64,000 nucleotides of DNA, taken from positions 17,185 through 81,184 of the forward strand of contig NZ_JACHZE010000014.1 in assembly GCF_014193285.1 (NCBI RefSeq), in the 5' to 3' direction. The notes under the pieces are model-generated. The model made no database searches. It worked only from the letters and a program-made list of their open reading frames with translations, and was not told the origin of the DNA. The stretch's first letter is position 1. The number at the start of each line of letters is the position of its first letter. The stretch comes from Atlantibacter sp. RC6 (GTDB taxonomy: Bacteria; Pseudomonadota; Gammaproteobacteria; Enterobacterales; Enterobacteriaceae). Positions 1 through 9,689 of the stretch are shown here, in pieces. A program made the position numbers and the translations under genes.

Positions 1-934
1 CTACCAGAATATCCAGGTCGCCACGGGTGAATTCATCAAGAATTCGCAGGCGTTTTTTCTGCGCCACGTCGCCGGTTAAAAGCCCGACGCGATGACCGTC
101 AGCGGCCAGATGACCCCAAATATCTTCACAGCGATGTTTGGTATTGGCGAAAATAATCGCGCGATCCGGCCACTCTTCTTCGATAAGGGTCTGCAGCAGA
201 CGCATCTTTTCTTCGTTGGACGGATAGAAAAGCTCTTCTTTTATGCGGTGGCCGGTTTTCTGTTCCGGTTCGACTTCCACATATTCCGCGTTGTTCATCT
301 GCTCGAAAGCCAGTTCACGCACGCGATAAGACAGGGTGGCAGAAAACAGCATATTCAGACGCTGGGTCACCGGCGGCATGCGACGGAACAACCAACGAAT
401 GTCCTTAATAAAGCCGAGATCGTACATGCGATCCGCTTCATCAAGCACCACGACCTGGATTGCGCCCAGATTAATGTGGTTCTGTTTGGCGTAGTCGATT
501 AAACGACCGGTGGTGCCGATCAGAATATCCACGCCGCTTTCCAGCACTTTAAGCTGTTTATCGTAACCGTCGCCGCCGTAAGCCAGGCCAATTTTCAGGC
601 CGGTGGATTGCGCAAGCGGTTCTGCATCAGAGTGAATCTGAACGGCGAGTTCACGCGTCGGCGCCATAATAATCGCGCGCGGTTGATTCACCTGGCGGTT
701 TTCGATCGCCGGGTTAGAAAGGAGGTAATGAAACGTTGACGTTAAAAACGCCATCGTTTTGCCGGTACCGGTTTGCGCCTGTCCTGCAACATCACGTCCC
801 GCCAGCGTCAGGGGAAGTGCGAGTGCCTGAATCGGGGTGCAATTATGAAACCCTTTCTTTTCAAGGGCTTCAATCACCGCGGGGTGCAGGGCGAAGTCGG
901 CAAACTTCTGTTCTGTTAAATGTGTTTTGCTCAT
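1..934 (-). CDS. rhlB: ATP-dependent RNA helicase RhlB (3' part outside window)
   Basis: DEAD-box RNA helicase of the RNA degradosome, which unwinds structured RNA for RNase E/PNPase. The minus-strand frame starts at the ATG complementary to 932-934 ([11 protein letters not shown]) and runs off the left edge, so about 311 of the roughly 420 residues usual for the family are present. Visible motifs are the Q motif (GFHNCTPIQ, about residues 28-36), Walker A AQTGTGKT (53-60), the DEAD box in VVLDEADRM, and SAT in LFSATLS. The first part of the C-terminal helicase domain follows before the cut. It is divergent from trxA, as in E. coli. Identification is by near-identity over the whole visible part. 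Confidence 0.97.
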   Translation of the reverse strand, partial: MSKTHLTEQKFADFALHPAVIEALEKKGFHNCTPIQALALPLTLAGRDVAGQAQTGTGKTMAFLTSTFHYLLSNPAIENRQVNQPRAIIMAPTRELAVQIHSDAEPLAQSTGLKIGLAYGGDGYDKQLKVLESGVDILIGTTGRLIDYAKQNHINLGAIQVVVLDEADRMYDLGFIKDIRWLFRRMPPVTQRLNMLFSATLSYRVRELAFEQMNNAEYVEVEPEQKTGHRIKEELFYPSNEEKMRLLQTLIEEEWPDRAIIFANTKHRCEDIWGHLAADGHRVGLLTGDVAQKKRLRILDEFTRGDLDILV

Positions 935-1052
935 AGTGTGGTAGAATATCAGCTAACTATTGCTTTACGAAAGCGTATCCGGTGAAATAAAGTCAACCTA
1001 ATGTTGGTTAATGCTACACCAACACGCCAGGCCTAATCTTGTGGAGTAAAAC

Positions 1053-1382
1053 ATGAGCGATAAAATTATTCACCTGACCGATGACAGTTTTGACACGGAT
1101 GTACTAAAAGCGGACGGGTTGATTCTTGTTGATTTCTGGGCAGAGTGGTGCGGCCCTTGTAAAATGATTGCGCCGATTCTGGATGAAATCGCTGATGAAT
1201 ATCAGGGCAAATTGACCATTGCCAAGCTGAACATTGACCAAAACCCGGGCACGGCACCGAAATACGGTATCCGCGGCATCCCTACGCTGCTGCTGTTCAA
1301 GAACGGCGAAGTGGCGGCGACCAAAGTGGGTGCGTTGTCTAAAGGTCAGCTGAAAGAGTTTCTGGACGCTAACCTGGCGTAA
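1053..1382 (+). CDS. trxA: Thioredoxin 1
   Basis: Small cytoplasmic dithiol reductant that keeps protein disulfides reduced and donates electrons to ribonucleotide reductase, PAPS reductase and methionine sulfoxide reductases. The 109 residues equal the E. coli length. The active site WCGPC is at residues 32-36 (counting Met), and the cis-proline loop is GIPTLLLF. The start is ATG preceded by the purine-rich GTGGAG. Differences from E. coli TrxA are few and conservative. A short hairpin (GGTCCG / CGGACC, 1407-1412 and 1421-1426) follows the gene, but without a T-tract, so transcription may continue towards rho. Confidence 0.99.
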   Translation: MSDKIIHLTDDSFDTDVLKADGLILVDFWAEWCGPCKMIAPILDEIADEYQGKLTIAKLNIDQNPGTAPKYGIRGIPTLLLFKNGEVAATKVGALSKGQLKEFLDANLA

Positions 1383-1479
1383 TCGCCTCTTAGCCGGCGC
1401 GTACAGGGTCCGAAAAACGTCGGACCGCTGGACGCCCGGCGATAGTCGTGCTAAGTTGTTTATCAACTGCTGTTTGAAC

Positions 1480-1507
1480 TTGCCTTATAGTTTAAATCTT
1501 GTAATAC
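1480..1507 (+). promoter_or_regulatory. Probable sigma-70 promoter of rho
   Basis: TTGCCT (1480-1485) and TAATAC (1502-1507) are separated by 16 bases, upstream of a leader of more than 200 bases before rho. In E. coli rho is autoregulated by Rho-dependent attenuation within such a leader. The match is fair rather than perfect, and the call rests partly on position. Confidence 0.5.
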
Positions 1508-1550
1508 CCAATACTTCCCGGCGCTATAAAGACAGACTACCTTTAAGCCC

Positions 1551-1649
1551 GCGTGAAGTGATTATTATCCGGGCTCATCATTCATTCCGTCTTGTCGTTT
1601 CAGTTCTGCGTTCTTTCCTGCAACCAGGCCACGAACAGACATGAGATGA
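1551..1649 (+). pseudogene. rhoL: Decayed rho leader peptide (rhoL) frame
   Basis: In E. coli a 33-codon leader peptide (RhoL) lies in the rho attenuator. Here the same reading frame is recognisable without gaps for most of its length: it reads SDYYPGSSFIPSCRFSSA, then FFPATRPRTDMR and a stop at 1647-1649, against E. coli GSSLNPSCRFSSA...DMSR. At the position of the E. coli ATG AGA, this sequence has GCG (1551-1553) and TGA (1554-1556). The start codon is therefore gone and a stop sits at codon 2. No in-frame ATG or GTG follows. The peptide is probably not made, while the RNA sequence stays conserved. The comparison uses my memory of E. coli RhoL. Confidence 0.7.
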
Positions 1650-1734
1650 AGGCCGTTAACAGGCATGGATGTTCCTGCCATACCATTCACAACATTAAGT
1701 TCGAGATTTACCCCGAGTTTAAGAACCCACCATT

Positions 1735-2994
1735 ATGAATCTTACCGAATTAAAGAATACGCCGGTTTCTGAGCTGATTACTCTCGGCGAAAATATGGGG
1801 CTGGAAAACCTGGCCCGTATGCGCAAACAGGACATTATTTTCGCCATCCTGAAGCAACACGCGAAGAGTGGCGAAGATATCTTTGGCGACGGTGTGCTGG
1901 AGATATTGCAGGACGGATTTGGTTTCCTCCGTTCCGCAGACAGCTCCTACCTTGCCGGTCCCGATGACATCTACGTTTCTCCCAGCCAAATCCGCCGTTT
2001 CAACCTCCGCACAGGGGATACCATCTCCGGTAAGATTCGCCCGCCGAAAGAAGGCGAGCGTTACTTTGCGCTGCTGAAAGTTAACGAAGTCAACTACGAC
2101 AAACCCGAAAACGCCCGCAACAAAATCCTGTTTGAAAACCTTACCCCGCTGCACGCGAACTCCCGTTTGCGTATGGAGCGCGGTAACGGCTCTACCGAGG
2201 ATTTAACCGCGCGCGTACTGGACCTGGCATCGCCGATTGGCCGTGGCCAGCGTGGTCTGATTGTGGCGCCGCCAAAAGCCGGTAAAACCATGCTGCTGCA
2301 GAACATCGCCCAGAGCATCGCTTACAACCATCCTGACTGTGTGCTGATGGTGTTGCTGATCGACGAACGTCCGGAAGAAGTGACCGAGATGCAGCGTCTG
2401 GTGAAAGGTGAAGTGGTTGCGTCAACCTTCGACGAACCGGCTTCTCGCCACGTTCAGGTTGCGGAAATGGTTATCGAGAAGGCCAAGCGTCTGGTTGAGC
2501 ACAAGAAAGACGTGATCATTCTGCTCGACTCCATTACCCGTCTGGCGCGCGCCTACAACACCGTGGTACCGGCTTCCGGTAAAGTGTTGACCGGTGGTGT
2601 GGACGCCAACGCCCTGCATCGTCCGAAGCGTTTCTTCGGTGCCGCGCGTAACGTGGAAGAGGGCGGTAGCCTGACCATCATCGCGACTGCGCTGATCGAT
2701 ACCGGCTCTAAAATGGACGAAGTTATCTACGAAGAATTTAAAGGTACAGGCAACATGGAACTGCACCTGTCTCGTAAGATTGCTGAAAAACGCGTGTTCC
2801 CGGCGATTGATTACAACCGCTCCGGTACCCGTAAAGAAGAGCTGCTCACGACTCAGGAAGAGCTGCAGAAAATGTGGATCCTGCGTAAGATCATTCACCC
2901 GATGGGCGAAATCGACGCAATGGAATTCCTCATTAACAAGCTGGCTATGACGAAGACTAACGATGATTTCTTCGACATGATGAAGCGCTCTTAA
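1735..2994 (+). CDS. rho: Transcription termination factor Rho
   Basis: Hexameric RNA-dependent ATPase/helicase that ends transcription of untranslated RNA. The 419 residues equal the E. coli length with only a handful of changes (for example NYDKPENA and a C-terminal FFDMMKRS). The N-terminal helical and cold-shock-like RNA-binding domain covers about residues 1-125. The ATPase domain carries the P-loop in [10 protein letters not shown] (about 175-185), Walker B in [14 protein letters not shown], the Q-loop region and the R-loop in TGSKMDEV. The start is ATG at 1735 after a long leader, consistent with autogenous attenuation. A strong intrinsic terminator follows, separating it from the wec operon. 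Confidence 0.99.
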   Translation: MNLTELKNTPVSELITLGENMGLENLARMRKQDIIFAILKQHAKSGEDIFGDGVLEILQDGFGFLRSADSSYLAGPDDIYVSPSQIRRFNLRTGDTISGKIRPPKEGERYFALLKVNEVNYDKPENARNKILFENLTPLHANSRLRMERGNGSTEDLTARVLDLASPIGRGQRGLIVAPPKAGKTMLLQNIAQSIAYNHPDCVLMVLLIDERPEEVTEMQRLVKGEVVASTFDEPASRHVQVAEMVIEKAKRLVEHKKDVIILLDSITRLARAYNTVVPASGKVLTGGVDANALHRPKRFFGAARNVEEGGSLTIIATALIDTGSKMDEVIYEEFKGTGNMELHLSRKIAEKRVFPAIDYNRSGTRKEELLTTQEELQKMWILRKIIHPMGEIDAMEFLINKLAMTKTNDDFFDMMKRS

Positions 2995-3011
2995 GTTGTA
3001 AAAACTCGGGG

Positions 3012-3038
3012 AACGCCACGCTTTGTCGTGGCGTTTTT
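3012..3038 (+). terminator. Intrinsic terminator of rho
   Basis: A perfect 9-bp stem, AACGCCACG (3012-3020) with CGTGGCGTT (3027-3035), and a 6-base loop run straight into a T-tract, 18 bases after the rho stop. Confidence 0.93.
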
Positions 3039-3242
3039 CATTATAGTTTTTGGGATACGGAATTTTCCTCTTGCTCCAGGGTTTTTTCCCTGCCAAGGTC
3101 GCGTGACTTCTGTGAGTTAGCTATCTTTATCTTGCTGAATAATAAATAGTCCCTTTCAAGGATGATGCATGACCGCCCTTCTGAAGCAATGACTTCGCGG
3201 TTATACTTCCAACGGACTTATCTTTTGCAGAGAGCGCACACT

Positions 3243-4346
3243 GTGAATGTAATTACCTCGGGTGCCGAGCTAATCGGTATCTTTTTATTCACAACCATTT
3301 TTCTTTTTTTCGCCCGCAAGGTGGCTAAAAAAATTGGATTGGTGGATAAGCCCAACTTCCGCAAACGCCACCAGGGTCTTATCCCCTTAGTGGGCGGAAT
3401 TTCCGTCTTTGCAGGCATCTGCTTTACTTTCGCCATCGCTGACTACTATATCCCTCATGCCATGCTGTATTTGTCGTGCGCCGGTGTGTTGGTACTGGTC
3501 GGGGCCCTGGACGATCGTTTCGATATCAGCGTAAAAATTCGCGCGCTTATACAGGCCATCATCGCTGTCGTCATGATGTGGTTCGGCGGGCTGTATATGA
3601 GCAGTCTGGGCTACATTTTTGGCTCATGGGAAATGGTGCTCGGTCCGTTCGGCTATTTCCTGACGCTGTTTGCGGTCTGGGCCGCTATTAACGCCTTCAA
3701 TATGGTTGACGGGATCGACGGGCTGCTCGGCGGTCTTTCCTGCGTGTCGTTTGCCGCCATGGGGCTGATTTTGTGGTTCGATGGGCAACTGAGTCTCGCG
3801 ATGTGGTGCTTCGCCATGATCGCTGCCATTCTCCCCTATATCCTGCTGAACCTGGGCGTGCTGGGCCGCCGTTATAAAGTCTTTATGGGCGATGCAGGCA
3901 GTACGCTGATTGGTTTTACCGTTATCTGGATCCTGCTTGAAACCACCCAGGGCGTGACCCATCCGATTAGCCCTGTCACCGCGCTGTGGATTATCGCCAT
4001 CCCGTTGATGGATATGGTCGCGATCATGTATCGCCGTTTACGCCGCGGCATGAGCCCTTTCTCGCCGGACCGCCAGCATATACACCACTTGATCATGCGG
4101 GCCGGTTTTACTTCCAGACAAGCCTTTGTACTGATTACGCTTGCCGCCGCGCTGCTGGCGGGCATTGGTGTCGCTTCCGAATACGCACATTTTATCCCTG
4201 AATGGGTGATGTTGGCATTGTTTTTGCTAGCATTTTTCCTTTACGGGTACTGTATTAAACGGGCGTGGAAAGTCGCGCGTCTGATCAAGCGCATCAAACG
4301 TCGGATGCGCAGAAATAACGATAACAACCCGACATTAACCAAATGA
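3243..4346 (+). CDS. wecA: UDP-GlcNAc:undecaprenyl-phosphate GlcNAc-1-phosphate transferase (ECA first step)
   Basis: Polytopic inner-membrane enzyme that transfers GlcNAc-1-P from UDP-GlcNAc to undecaprenyl phosphate, starting ECA and many O-antigens. I choose the GTG at 3243 (MNVITSGAELIGIFLF), which gives 367 residues, the E. coli length and N-terminus. The frame is open 27 codons further upstream, but that extension has no family counterpart. Catalytic and metal-binding motifs are ALDDRFD (about 90), NAFNMVDGIDGLLGG (about 150-160) and the cytoplasmic HIHH motif (about 279-282). The protein is rich in membrane segments and ends in a basic tail. It is the first gene of the wec operon. Confidence 0.97.
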   Translation: MNVITSGAELIGIFLFTTIFLFFARKVAKKIGLVDKPNFRKRHQGLIPLVGGISVFAGICFTFAIADYYIPHAMLYLSCAGVLVLVGALDDRFDISVKIRALIQAIIAVVMMWFGGLYMSSLGYIFGSWEMVLGPFGYFLTLFAVWAAINAFNMVDGIDGLLGGLSCVSFAAMGLILWFDGQLSLAMWCFAMIAAILPYILLNLGVLGRRYKVFMGDAGSTLIGFTVIWILLETTQGVTHPISPVTALWIIAIPLMDMVAIMYRRLRRGMSPFSPDRQHIHHLIMRAGFTSRQAFVLITLAAALLAGIGVASEYAHFIPEWVMLALFLLAFFLYGYCIKRAWKVARLIKRIKRRMRRNNDNNPTLTK

Positions 4347-4359
4347 AGCTGGGGAAGTG

Positions 4360-5406
4360 ATGAAAGAGCAATTGCCAGGCACACAACAGGGGATAGTTGA
4401 AAATGAACTGGACGTGCGCGGTCTGTTCCGCACGTTCTGGGTGGGCAAAATCTGGATTGTCGGGTTTGCCGCGCTGTTTATCATCGGCGCGCTGGTGTAC
4501 ACCATTTTCGCGCGCCAGGAGTGGAGCGCGACGGCCATCACCGATCGGCCAACCGTGAATATGCTGGGCAGCTACTACTCGCAGCAACAGTTCCTGCGTA
4601 ATCTAGATGTCAAAGCCAATCCTAATGGGGTTGAGCAGCCGTCGGTCATGGATGATGCGTATAAAGAATTCATCATGCAGCTTTCCGCCTGGGATACCCG
4701 CCGCGATTTCTGGCTTCAGACCGATTACTACCAGCAGCGTAAAGCCGGTAACAGTAAAGTTGACGCCGCGCTGTTAGATGAACTGATCGGCAATATCCAG
4801 TTCACCGCGGGGGATTTCACCCGCAATTTGAATGACAGCGTCAAGCTCATCGCGGAAACCGCGCCGGACGCCAATAACCTGCTGCGTCAGTACGTGGCAT
4901 TTGCCAGCGAACGTGCCGCCAGCCATCTCAATGACGAACTGAAAGGCGCCTGGGCTGCACGCACTATCCAAATGAAAGCGCAGGTCAAGCGTCAGGAAGC
5001 CGTGGCCAAAGCTATTTATGCCCGCAAAGTACAAAGCGTGCAGGAAGCATTAAAAATCGCCCAGCAGCACAATATTTCCACCAGCGAGACTCAGGTGCCT
5101 GCTGAGGAGTTACCGGATTCAGAGCTGTTTATGCTGGGGCGTCCGATGTTACAGGCGCGCCTTGAGAACCTTCAGGCGGTCGGGCCCTCCTTTGACATCA
5201 GCTACGATCAAAATCGGGCGATGCTTACCACCCTCACTGTTGGCCCCTCGCTCGATCCTCGTTTTCAAACCTACCGTTATTTGAGAACGCCAGAGGAGCC
5301 TGTGAAGCGCGACAGCCCGCGTAGAGTATTCCTGATGATTATGTGGGGCGCTGTTGGCGCACTTATTGGCGCAGGCGTTGCCCTGGCTCGCCGTCGTCCG
5401 GCATAA
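4360..5406 (+). CDS. wzzE: ECA chain-length regulator WzzE
   Basis: Polysaccharide co-polymerase that sets the modal chain length of ECA and cyclic ECA together with WzyE. The 348 residues match E. coli. A GTG directly precedes the ATG at 4360; the ATG is preferred because GGGGAAG lies just upstream. One membrane segment near residues 22-45 and another near the C-terminus (FLMIMWGAVGALIGAGVAL) flank a large periplasmic helical domain, the usual Wzz topology. The N-terminal tail diverges from E. coli, while the segment from NELDVRGLFRTFW onward is well conserved. Confidence 0.96.
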   Translation: MKEQLPGTQQGIVENELDVRGLFRTFWVGKIWIVGFAALFIIGALVYTIFARQEWSATAITDRPTVNMLGSYYSQQQFLRNLDVKANPNGVEQPSVMDDAYKEFIMQLSAWDTRRDFWLQTDYYQQRKAGNSKVDAALLDELIGNIQFTAGDFTRNLNDSVKLIAETAPDANNLLRQYVAFASERAASHLNDELKGAWAARTIQMKAQVKRQEAVAKAIYARKVQSVQEALKIAQQHNISTSETQVPAEELPDSELFMLGRPMLQARLENLQAVGPSFDISYDQNRAMLTTLTVGPSLDPRFQTYRYLRTPEEPVKRDSPRRVFLMIMWGAVGALIGAGVALARRRPA

Positions 5407-5461
5407 GCATTTTGTAATGCGCGTAGAGTGCTGCGCGCGGATTTAATGGAAGAGAAGCGTT

Positions 5462-6592
5462 GTGAAAGTATTAACCGTTTTTGGCACGCGTCCGGAAGCC
5501 ATCAAAATGGCACCGTTGGTACACGCGCTGGCAAAAGACCCGTATTTCGATGCCAGGGTCTGTGTAACCGCACAGCACCGGGAGATGCTGGATCAGGTAC
5601 TGCATTTGTTTTCAATCGTACCGGATTACGATCTCAACATTATGAAACCGGGGCAGGGATTAACGGAGATAACCTGTCGGATACTGGAGGGATTAAAACC
5701 GGTTCTCGAAGAGTTTACACCCGATGTGGTGTTAGTTCATGGCGACACCACCACGACCGTGGCAACCAGCCTGGCGGCATTTTATCAGCGTATTCCTGTG
5801 GGGCATGTCGAAGCGGGATTACGTACCGGGGATCTCGGGTTGCCGTGGCCTGAAGAGGCGAACCGTACCTTAACGGGCCGTTTGGCGTTATATCACTTCG
5901 CGCCAACCGAAAACTCGCGCGCGAATTTATTACGCGAAAACGTGGCGGATAACCGTATTTTCGTCACGGGCAACACGGTGATTGATGCATTGATTTCAAT
6001 ACGCGATCGCATCCTTGCGGATGATTCGCGCCAGCGCGATCTGGCGTCGCGTTACCCTTTTTTACGTGACGATAAAAAATTAATCCTGGTGACGGGACAC
6101 CGTCGCGAAAGTTTTGGTCAGGGATTCGAGCATATCTGCGAGGCGTTAGTGGAAATCGCGCGCCAGAACCAGGATGTACAAATTGTTTATCCGGTGCATT
6201 TGAATCCGAATGTGAGCGAGCCGGTGAACCGTATTCTTGGGCAGGTCGATAACGTAACGCTGATCGAACCGCAGGATTATCTGCCGTTTGTCTGGCTAAT
6301 GAATCGTGCCTGGCTAATCCTGACGGATTCAGGCGGCATCCAGGAAGAAGCGCCTTCGCTGGGTAAACCCGTGCTGGTCATGCGGGAAACCACCGAGCGC
6401 CCTGAAGCCGTCAAAGCAGGCACGGTACGTCTGGTCGGTACTGACAGGACACGTATTGTTGCGGAAGTCTCCCGTCTTCTGCATGACGATAGGGAATATC
6501 ATATTATGAGTAAGGCCCATAATCCTTATGGCGATGGAAAAGCCTGCGCTCGCATTTTGCATGCATTAAAAAACAATCGGATAACATTATGA
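5462..6592 (+). CDS. wecB: UDP-N-acetylglucosamine 2-epimerase (non-hydrolysing)
   Basis: Interconverts UDP-GlcNAc and UDP-ManNAc in the cytoplasm, giving the precursor for WecC. The 376 residues equal the E. coli length, beginning at GTG 5462 ([16 protein letters not shown]). Catalytic residues of the family are visible: D in VHGDTTTT (about 95), E in [10 protein letters not shown] (about 117), E in WPEEANR (about 131) and H in TGHRRESFG (about 213). Nucleotide-binding SGGIQEEA lies near residue 290. Its stop overlaps the wecC start by four bases (ATGA), which indicates translational coupling. Confidence 0.97.
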   Translation: MKVLTVFGTRPEAIKMAPLVHALAKDPYFDARVCVTAQHREMLDQVLHLFSIVPDYDLNIMKPGQGLTEITCRILEGLKPVLEEFTPDVVLVHGDTTTTVATSLAAFYQRIPVGHVEAGLRTGDLGLPWPEEANRTLTGRLALYHFAPTENSRANLLRENVADNRIFVTGNTVIDALISIRDRILADDSRQRDLASRYPFLRDDKKLILVTGHRRESFGQGFEHICEALVEIARQNQDVQIVYPVHLNPNVSEPVNRILGQVDNVTLIEPQDYLPFVWLMNRAWLILTDSGGIQEEAPSLGKPVLVMRETTERPEAVKAGTVRLVGTDRTRIVAEVSRLLHDDREYHIMSKAHNPYGDGKACARILHALKNNRITL

Positions 6593-7851
6593 GTTTCTCC
6601 ACTATTTCAGTAATTGGGCTGGGATACATTGGTTTGCCAACCGCCGCCGCCTTCGCATCGCGTCAGAAGCATGTTGTGGGTGTCGACATTAGCTCCCGCG
6701 CGGTTGATACCATTAACCGCGGTGAAATTCATATTGTTGAACCGGAATTAGGCAGCGTCGTGAAAGCGGCGGTCGAAGGCGGCTTTTTGCGCGCGACTAC
6801 CCAACCCGAGGAAGCCGATGCGTTTCTGATTGCGGTGCCGACGCCGTTTAAAGGCGAGCATGAGCCAGATATGAAATACGTGCAGGCTGCGGCGGAATCT
6901 ATCGCCCCCGTGCTGCGCAAAGGAAACCTGGTGATTCTGGAATCCACATCGCCTGTCGGTTCTACCGAGCAAATGGCGCAGTGGCTGGCGGCATTACGCC
7001 CGGATCTCAGCTTTCCCCAACAGGCTGGCGATGATGCGGATATCAACATCGCCTATTGCCCGGAACGCGTTCTGCCCGGCCAGGTGATGGTCGAGCTGAT
7101 TAAAAACGACCGCGTGGTCGGTGGTATGACGGCAGTATGCTCTGCGCGCGCCAGCGAACTGTATTACATCTTCCTGGAAGGTGAGTGTGTGGTTACCAAC
7201 GCCCGCACTGCTGAAATGTGCAAACTGACCGAAAACAGCTTCCGCGATGTGAATATCGCTTTTGCCAATGAGCTGTCGCTGATTTGCGCCGATCAGGAGA
7301 TCAACGTGTGGGAGCTGATTCGCCTGGCGAACCGTCACCCGCGCGTCAATATTTTGCAGCCTGGCCCAGGCGTTGGCGGGCACTGCATTGCGGTCGATCC
7401 GTGGTTTATTGTGGCGCAGAATCCGCAGCAGGCGCGTCTTATCCGCACTGCCCGCGAAGTGAACGATTACAAACCGCATTGGGTGCTTGACCGTGTTAAA
7501 GCGACCGTGGCCGATTGCCTGGCTGCCAGCGGAAAGCGCGCCAGCGAGCTAAAAATCGCCTGCTTCGGGCTGGCATTTAAACCCAATATCGATGATTTGC
7601 GCGAAAGCCCGGCTATGGAGATTACCCACCAAATCGCCCAGTGGAACAGCGGCGAAACGCTGGTGGTCGAACCCAACATTCATCAGTTGCCGGAAAGCCT
7701 GGCGTCGCACTGTAAGCTGATCGCCATTGACGAGGCGCTGGCCCAGGCCGATGTGCTGGTGATGCTGGTTGATCATGCGCCGTTTAAAGCGATTGAGGCC
7801 AGCGCTGTTCAACAAACGTGGATCGTCGATACCAAAGGAGTATGGCGATGA
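6589..7851 (+). CDS. wecC: UDP-N-acetyl-D-mannosamine dehydrogenase
   Basis: NAD-dependent four-electron oxidation of UDP-ManNAc to UDP-ManNAcA, the second sugar donor of ECA. The 420 residues match E. coli, ending in the family's VDTKGVWR. The N-terminal Rossmann motif is [13 protein letters not shown] (about 10-22), and the catalytic cysteine lies in [15 protein letters not shown] (about residue 265). The C-terminal UDP-binding domain begins near [16 protein letters not shown]. In most enterobacteria rffG follows immediately, starting at an ATGA overlap. Here the overlap ATG is present but leads only into a seven-codon frame. Confidence 0.97.
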   Translation: MSFSTISVIGLGYIGLPTAAAFASRQKHVVGVDISSRAVDTINRGEIHIVEPELGSVVKAAVEGGFLRATTQPEEADAFLIAVPTPFKGEHEPDMKYVQAAAESIAPVLRKGNLVILESTSPVGSTEQMAQWLAALRPDLSFPQQAGDDADINIAYCPERVLPGQVMVELIKNDRVVGGMTAVCSARASELYYIFLEGECVVTNARTAEMCKLTENSFRDVNIAFANELSLICADQEINVWELIRLANRHPRVNILQPGPGVGGHCIAVDPWFIVAQNPQQARLIRTAREVNDYKPHWVLDRVKATVADCLAASGKRASELKIACFGLAFKPNIDDLRESPAMEITHQIAQWNSGETLVVEPNIHQLPESLASHCKLIAIDEALAQADVLVMLVDHAPFKAIEASAVQQTWIVDTKGVWR

Positions 7852-7871
7852 AACGTGGTTTACAGGGGTGA
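7848..7871 (+). other. Seven-codon frame at the site of missing rffG-rffH (possible deletion scar)
   Basis: An ATG overlaps the wecC stop exactly where rffG normally starts, and encodes only MKRGLQG before TGA. The first residues resemble the start of RffG (M-R/K-K/R), and GLQG resembles its C-terminal GLKG, so this may be the two ends of rffG joined by a deletion that also removed rffH. The bases AGGGG inside it (7864-7868) serve as ribosome-binding site for wecD. Both gene losses are seen directly. The scar interpretation is inference from remembered E. coli RffG termini. Confidence 0.45.
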
Positions 7872-7875
7872 TGTC

Positions 7876-8553
7876 GTGACTATCCAGGCCAGCATTGATG
7901 CTCTTGAATGGGAAAGCCGGTTCTTTGGTATCAATACCGCCATCCTGCGGTTGAGCGATGACGCGCCGGTGCTGGATGCTACGCAGTTGACCGCCTGGTC
8001 CCGGGTGCAGGCGAAAGTGCCTGCGCAGCGCACGGACTGGCTGGATGCGCTACAGCAGTTGCAGTTTCAACTGGTAGAAGGCGAAGCCGATTTTATGCTG
8101 GATGTGGGCATCGGTAATACCGATCCCGGCCTTCAGCCTGCGGGGAGAGAAGATATTCCCGCTCTGCGCGCCATGGCGGCCACGCTGTTTGCCAACAGCC
8201 GTTTTCGCGCGCCCTGGTACGCCCCTGACGCCAGCGGGCGCTTTTACGCGCAGTGGGTGGAAAATGCCGTCAACGGCAGTTTTGACCATACCTGCCTGGT
8301 GCTGCGCGAGGACGACGGCGCCATCCGGGGATTCGTCACGCTGCGCTGCCTCAATAACAGCGAGACGCGTATCGGCTTGCTGGGCGGTTATGGCGCAGGG
8401 CGCATCCTGATGGATGCCGCGCGCCACTGGTGTGAAATTCGTCAATCAGACGTGTTGCGTGTGGCGACCCAAATGGGTAACCGTGCCGCCATTCGTCGCT
8501 ACATTCAAAGCGGTGCTACCCTGGACAGCGCCGCGTACTGGCTATACAGGTGA
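7876..8553 (+). CDS. wecD: dTDP-4-amino-4,6-dideoxy-D-galactose acyltransferase
   Basis: GNAT-family N-acetyltransferase that acetylates dTDP-Fuc4N to dTDP-Fuc4NAc, the third ECA sugar donor. Also called rffC. I choose GTG 7876 (MTIQASIDALEWESRFF): it aligns with the E. coli N-terminus, gives 225 residues against 224, and has AGGGG seven bases upstream. The frame extends a further seven codons to another GTG at 7855, which has no homology support. Conserved blocks are SRFRAPWYAPDASGRFYAQW and the C-terminal VATQMGNRAAIRRYIQSGA. The sequence is more diverged from E. coli than wecB or wecC, which is normal for this gene. Confidence 0.95.
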   Translation: MTIQASIDALEWESRFFGINTAILRLSDDAPVLDATQLTAWSRVQAKVPAQRTDWLDALQQLQFQLVEGEADFMLDVGIGNTDPGLQPAGREDIPALRAMAATLFANSRFRAPWYAPDASGRFYAQWVENAVNGSFDHTCLVLREDDGAIRGFVTLRCLNNSETRIGLLGGYGAGRILMDAARHWCEIRQSDVLRVATQMGNRAAIRRYIQSGATLDSAAYWLYR

Positions 8554-8557
8554 ACAG

Positions 8558-9688
8558 ATGATCCCATTTAATGCTCCGCCCGTGGTTGGAACGGAAATTG
8601 ACTACATGCAGTCTGCGATGGGCAGTGGAAAATTGTGTGGCGACGGCGGCTTTACCCGCCGCTGCCAGCAATGGTTCGAACAGCGCTTCGGCAGCGGCAA
8701 AGTGCTGCTTACGCCATCCTGCACCGCATCGCTGGAGATGGCGGCGCTACTGCTGGATATCCAGCCCGGCGATGAAGTCATCATGCCGAGCTATACCTTC
8801 GTTTCCACCGCCAACGCCTTTGTGCTGCGCGGCGCGAAAATCGTCTTTGTCGATCTGCGTCCCGACACCATGAACATCGACGAAACGCTAATTGAAGCGG
8901 CGATAACCGATAAAACCCGCGCGATCGTGCCGGTACATTATGCAGGCGTGGCCTGTGAGATGGACGCGATTATGACGATCGCGAAAAAGCATAATCTGTT
9001 CGTGGTGGAAGACGCGGCGCAGGGAGTGATGTCCACCTATAAAGGCAGCGCGTTAGGCACCATCGGTCATATCGGCTGTTTTAGTTTCCATGAAACCAAA
9101 AACTACACCGCCGGCGGCGAAGGCGGCGCGACGCTGATTAACGATCCGAAGCTGATTGAACGTGCGGAGATCATTCGCGAGAAAGGCACCAACCGTAGCC
9201 AGTTCTTCCGGGGCCAGGTCGATAAATACACCTGGCGGGATATCGGCTCCAGCTATTTGATGTCAGATCTGCAGGCGGCCTATTTGTGGGCGCAACTGGA
9301 GGCGGCGGATCGCATCAACCAGCAGCGCCTAACGCTGTGGCAAACCTATTATGACGCGCTTGAACCGCTGGCGCGCGCGGGGCGTATTGAGTTGCCTTTC
9401 ATCCCGGACTCCTGCGGCCATAATGCGCATATGTTTTATATCAAACTGCGCGATATCGACGATCGCAGCAATCTGATCGCCTGGCTGAAAGAAGCGGAGA
9501 TCCTGGCGGTCTTCCATTACATCCCGCTGCACAGTTGCCCGGCAGGCGAGAAATTTGGCGAATTCTTTGGTGAAGACCGCTACACCACCCGCGAAAGTGA
9601 ACGCCTGCTGCGGTTGCCGCTGTTCTACAATCTGGCACCTTTCAACCAGCGTACGGTTATCAATTCGCTGCTAAGTTACTTCGCCTGA
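8558..9688 (+). CDS. wecE: dTDP-4-amino-4,6-dideoxygalactose transaminase
   Basis: PLP-dependent sugar aminotransferase (DegT/DnrJ/EryC1 family) that converts dTDP-4-keto-6-deoxyglucose to dTDP-Fuc4N; also called rffA. The start at 8558 (MIPFNAPPVVGTEIDYM) gives 376 residues, the E. coli length, and lies four bases after the wecD stop. The PLP lysine is in HETKNYTAGGEGG (about residue 181), and the phosphate-binding part is near TPSCTASLEMAAL. Its substrate is made by dTDP-glucose 4,6-dehydratase. The local gene for that enzyme (rffG) is absent, so the substrate must come from a homologue elsewhere in the genome. Confidence 0.97.
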   Translation: MIPFNAPPVVGTEIDYMQSAMGSGKLCGDGGFTRRCQQWFEQRFGSGKVLLTPSCTASLEMAALLLDIQPGDEVIMPSYTFVSTANAFVLRGAKIVFVDLRPDTMNIDETLIEAAITDKTRAIVPVHYAGVACEMDAIMTIAKKHNLFVVEDAAQGVMSTYKGSALGTIGHIGCFSFHETKNYTAGGEGGATLINDPKLIERAEIIREKGTNRSQFFRGQVDKYTWRDIGSSYLMSDLQAAYLWAQLEAADRINQQRLTLWQTYYDALEPLARAGRIELPFIPDSCGHNAHMFYIKLRDIDDRSNLIAWLKEAEILAVFHYIPLHSCPAGEKFGEFFGEDRYTTRESERLLRLPLFYNLAPFNQRTVINSLLSYFA

Positions 9689-9689
9689 T

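Noticed and set aside
1407..1426. Intrinsic terminator after trxA
   Set aside because: The stem is only 6 bp and no T-tract follows, so I do not list it as a terminator.
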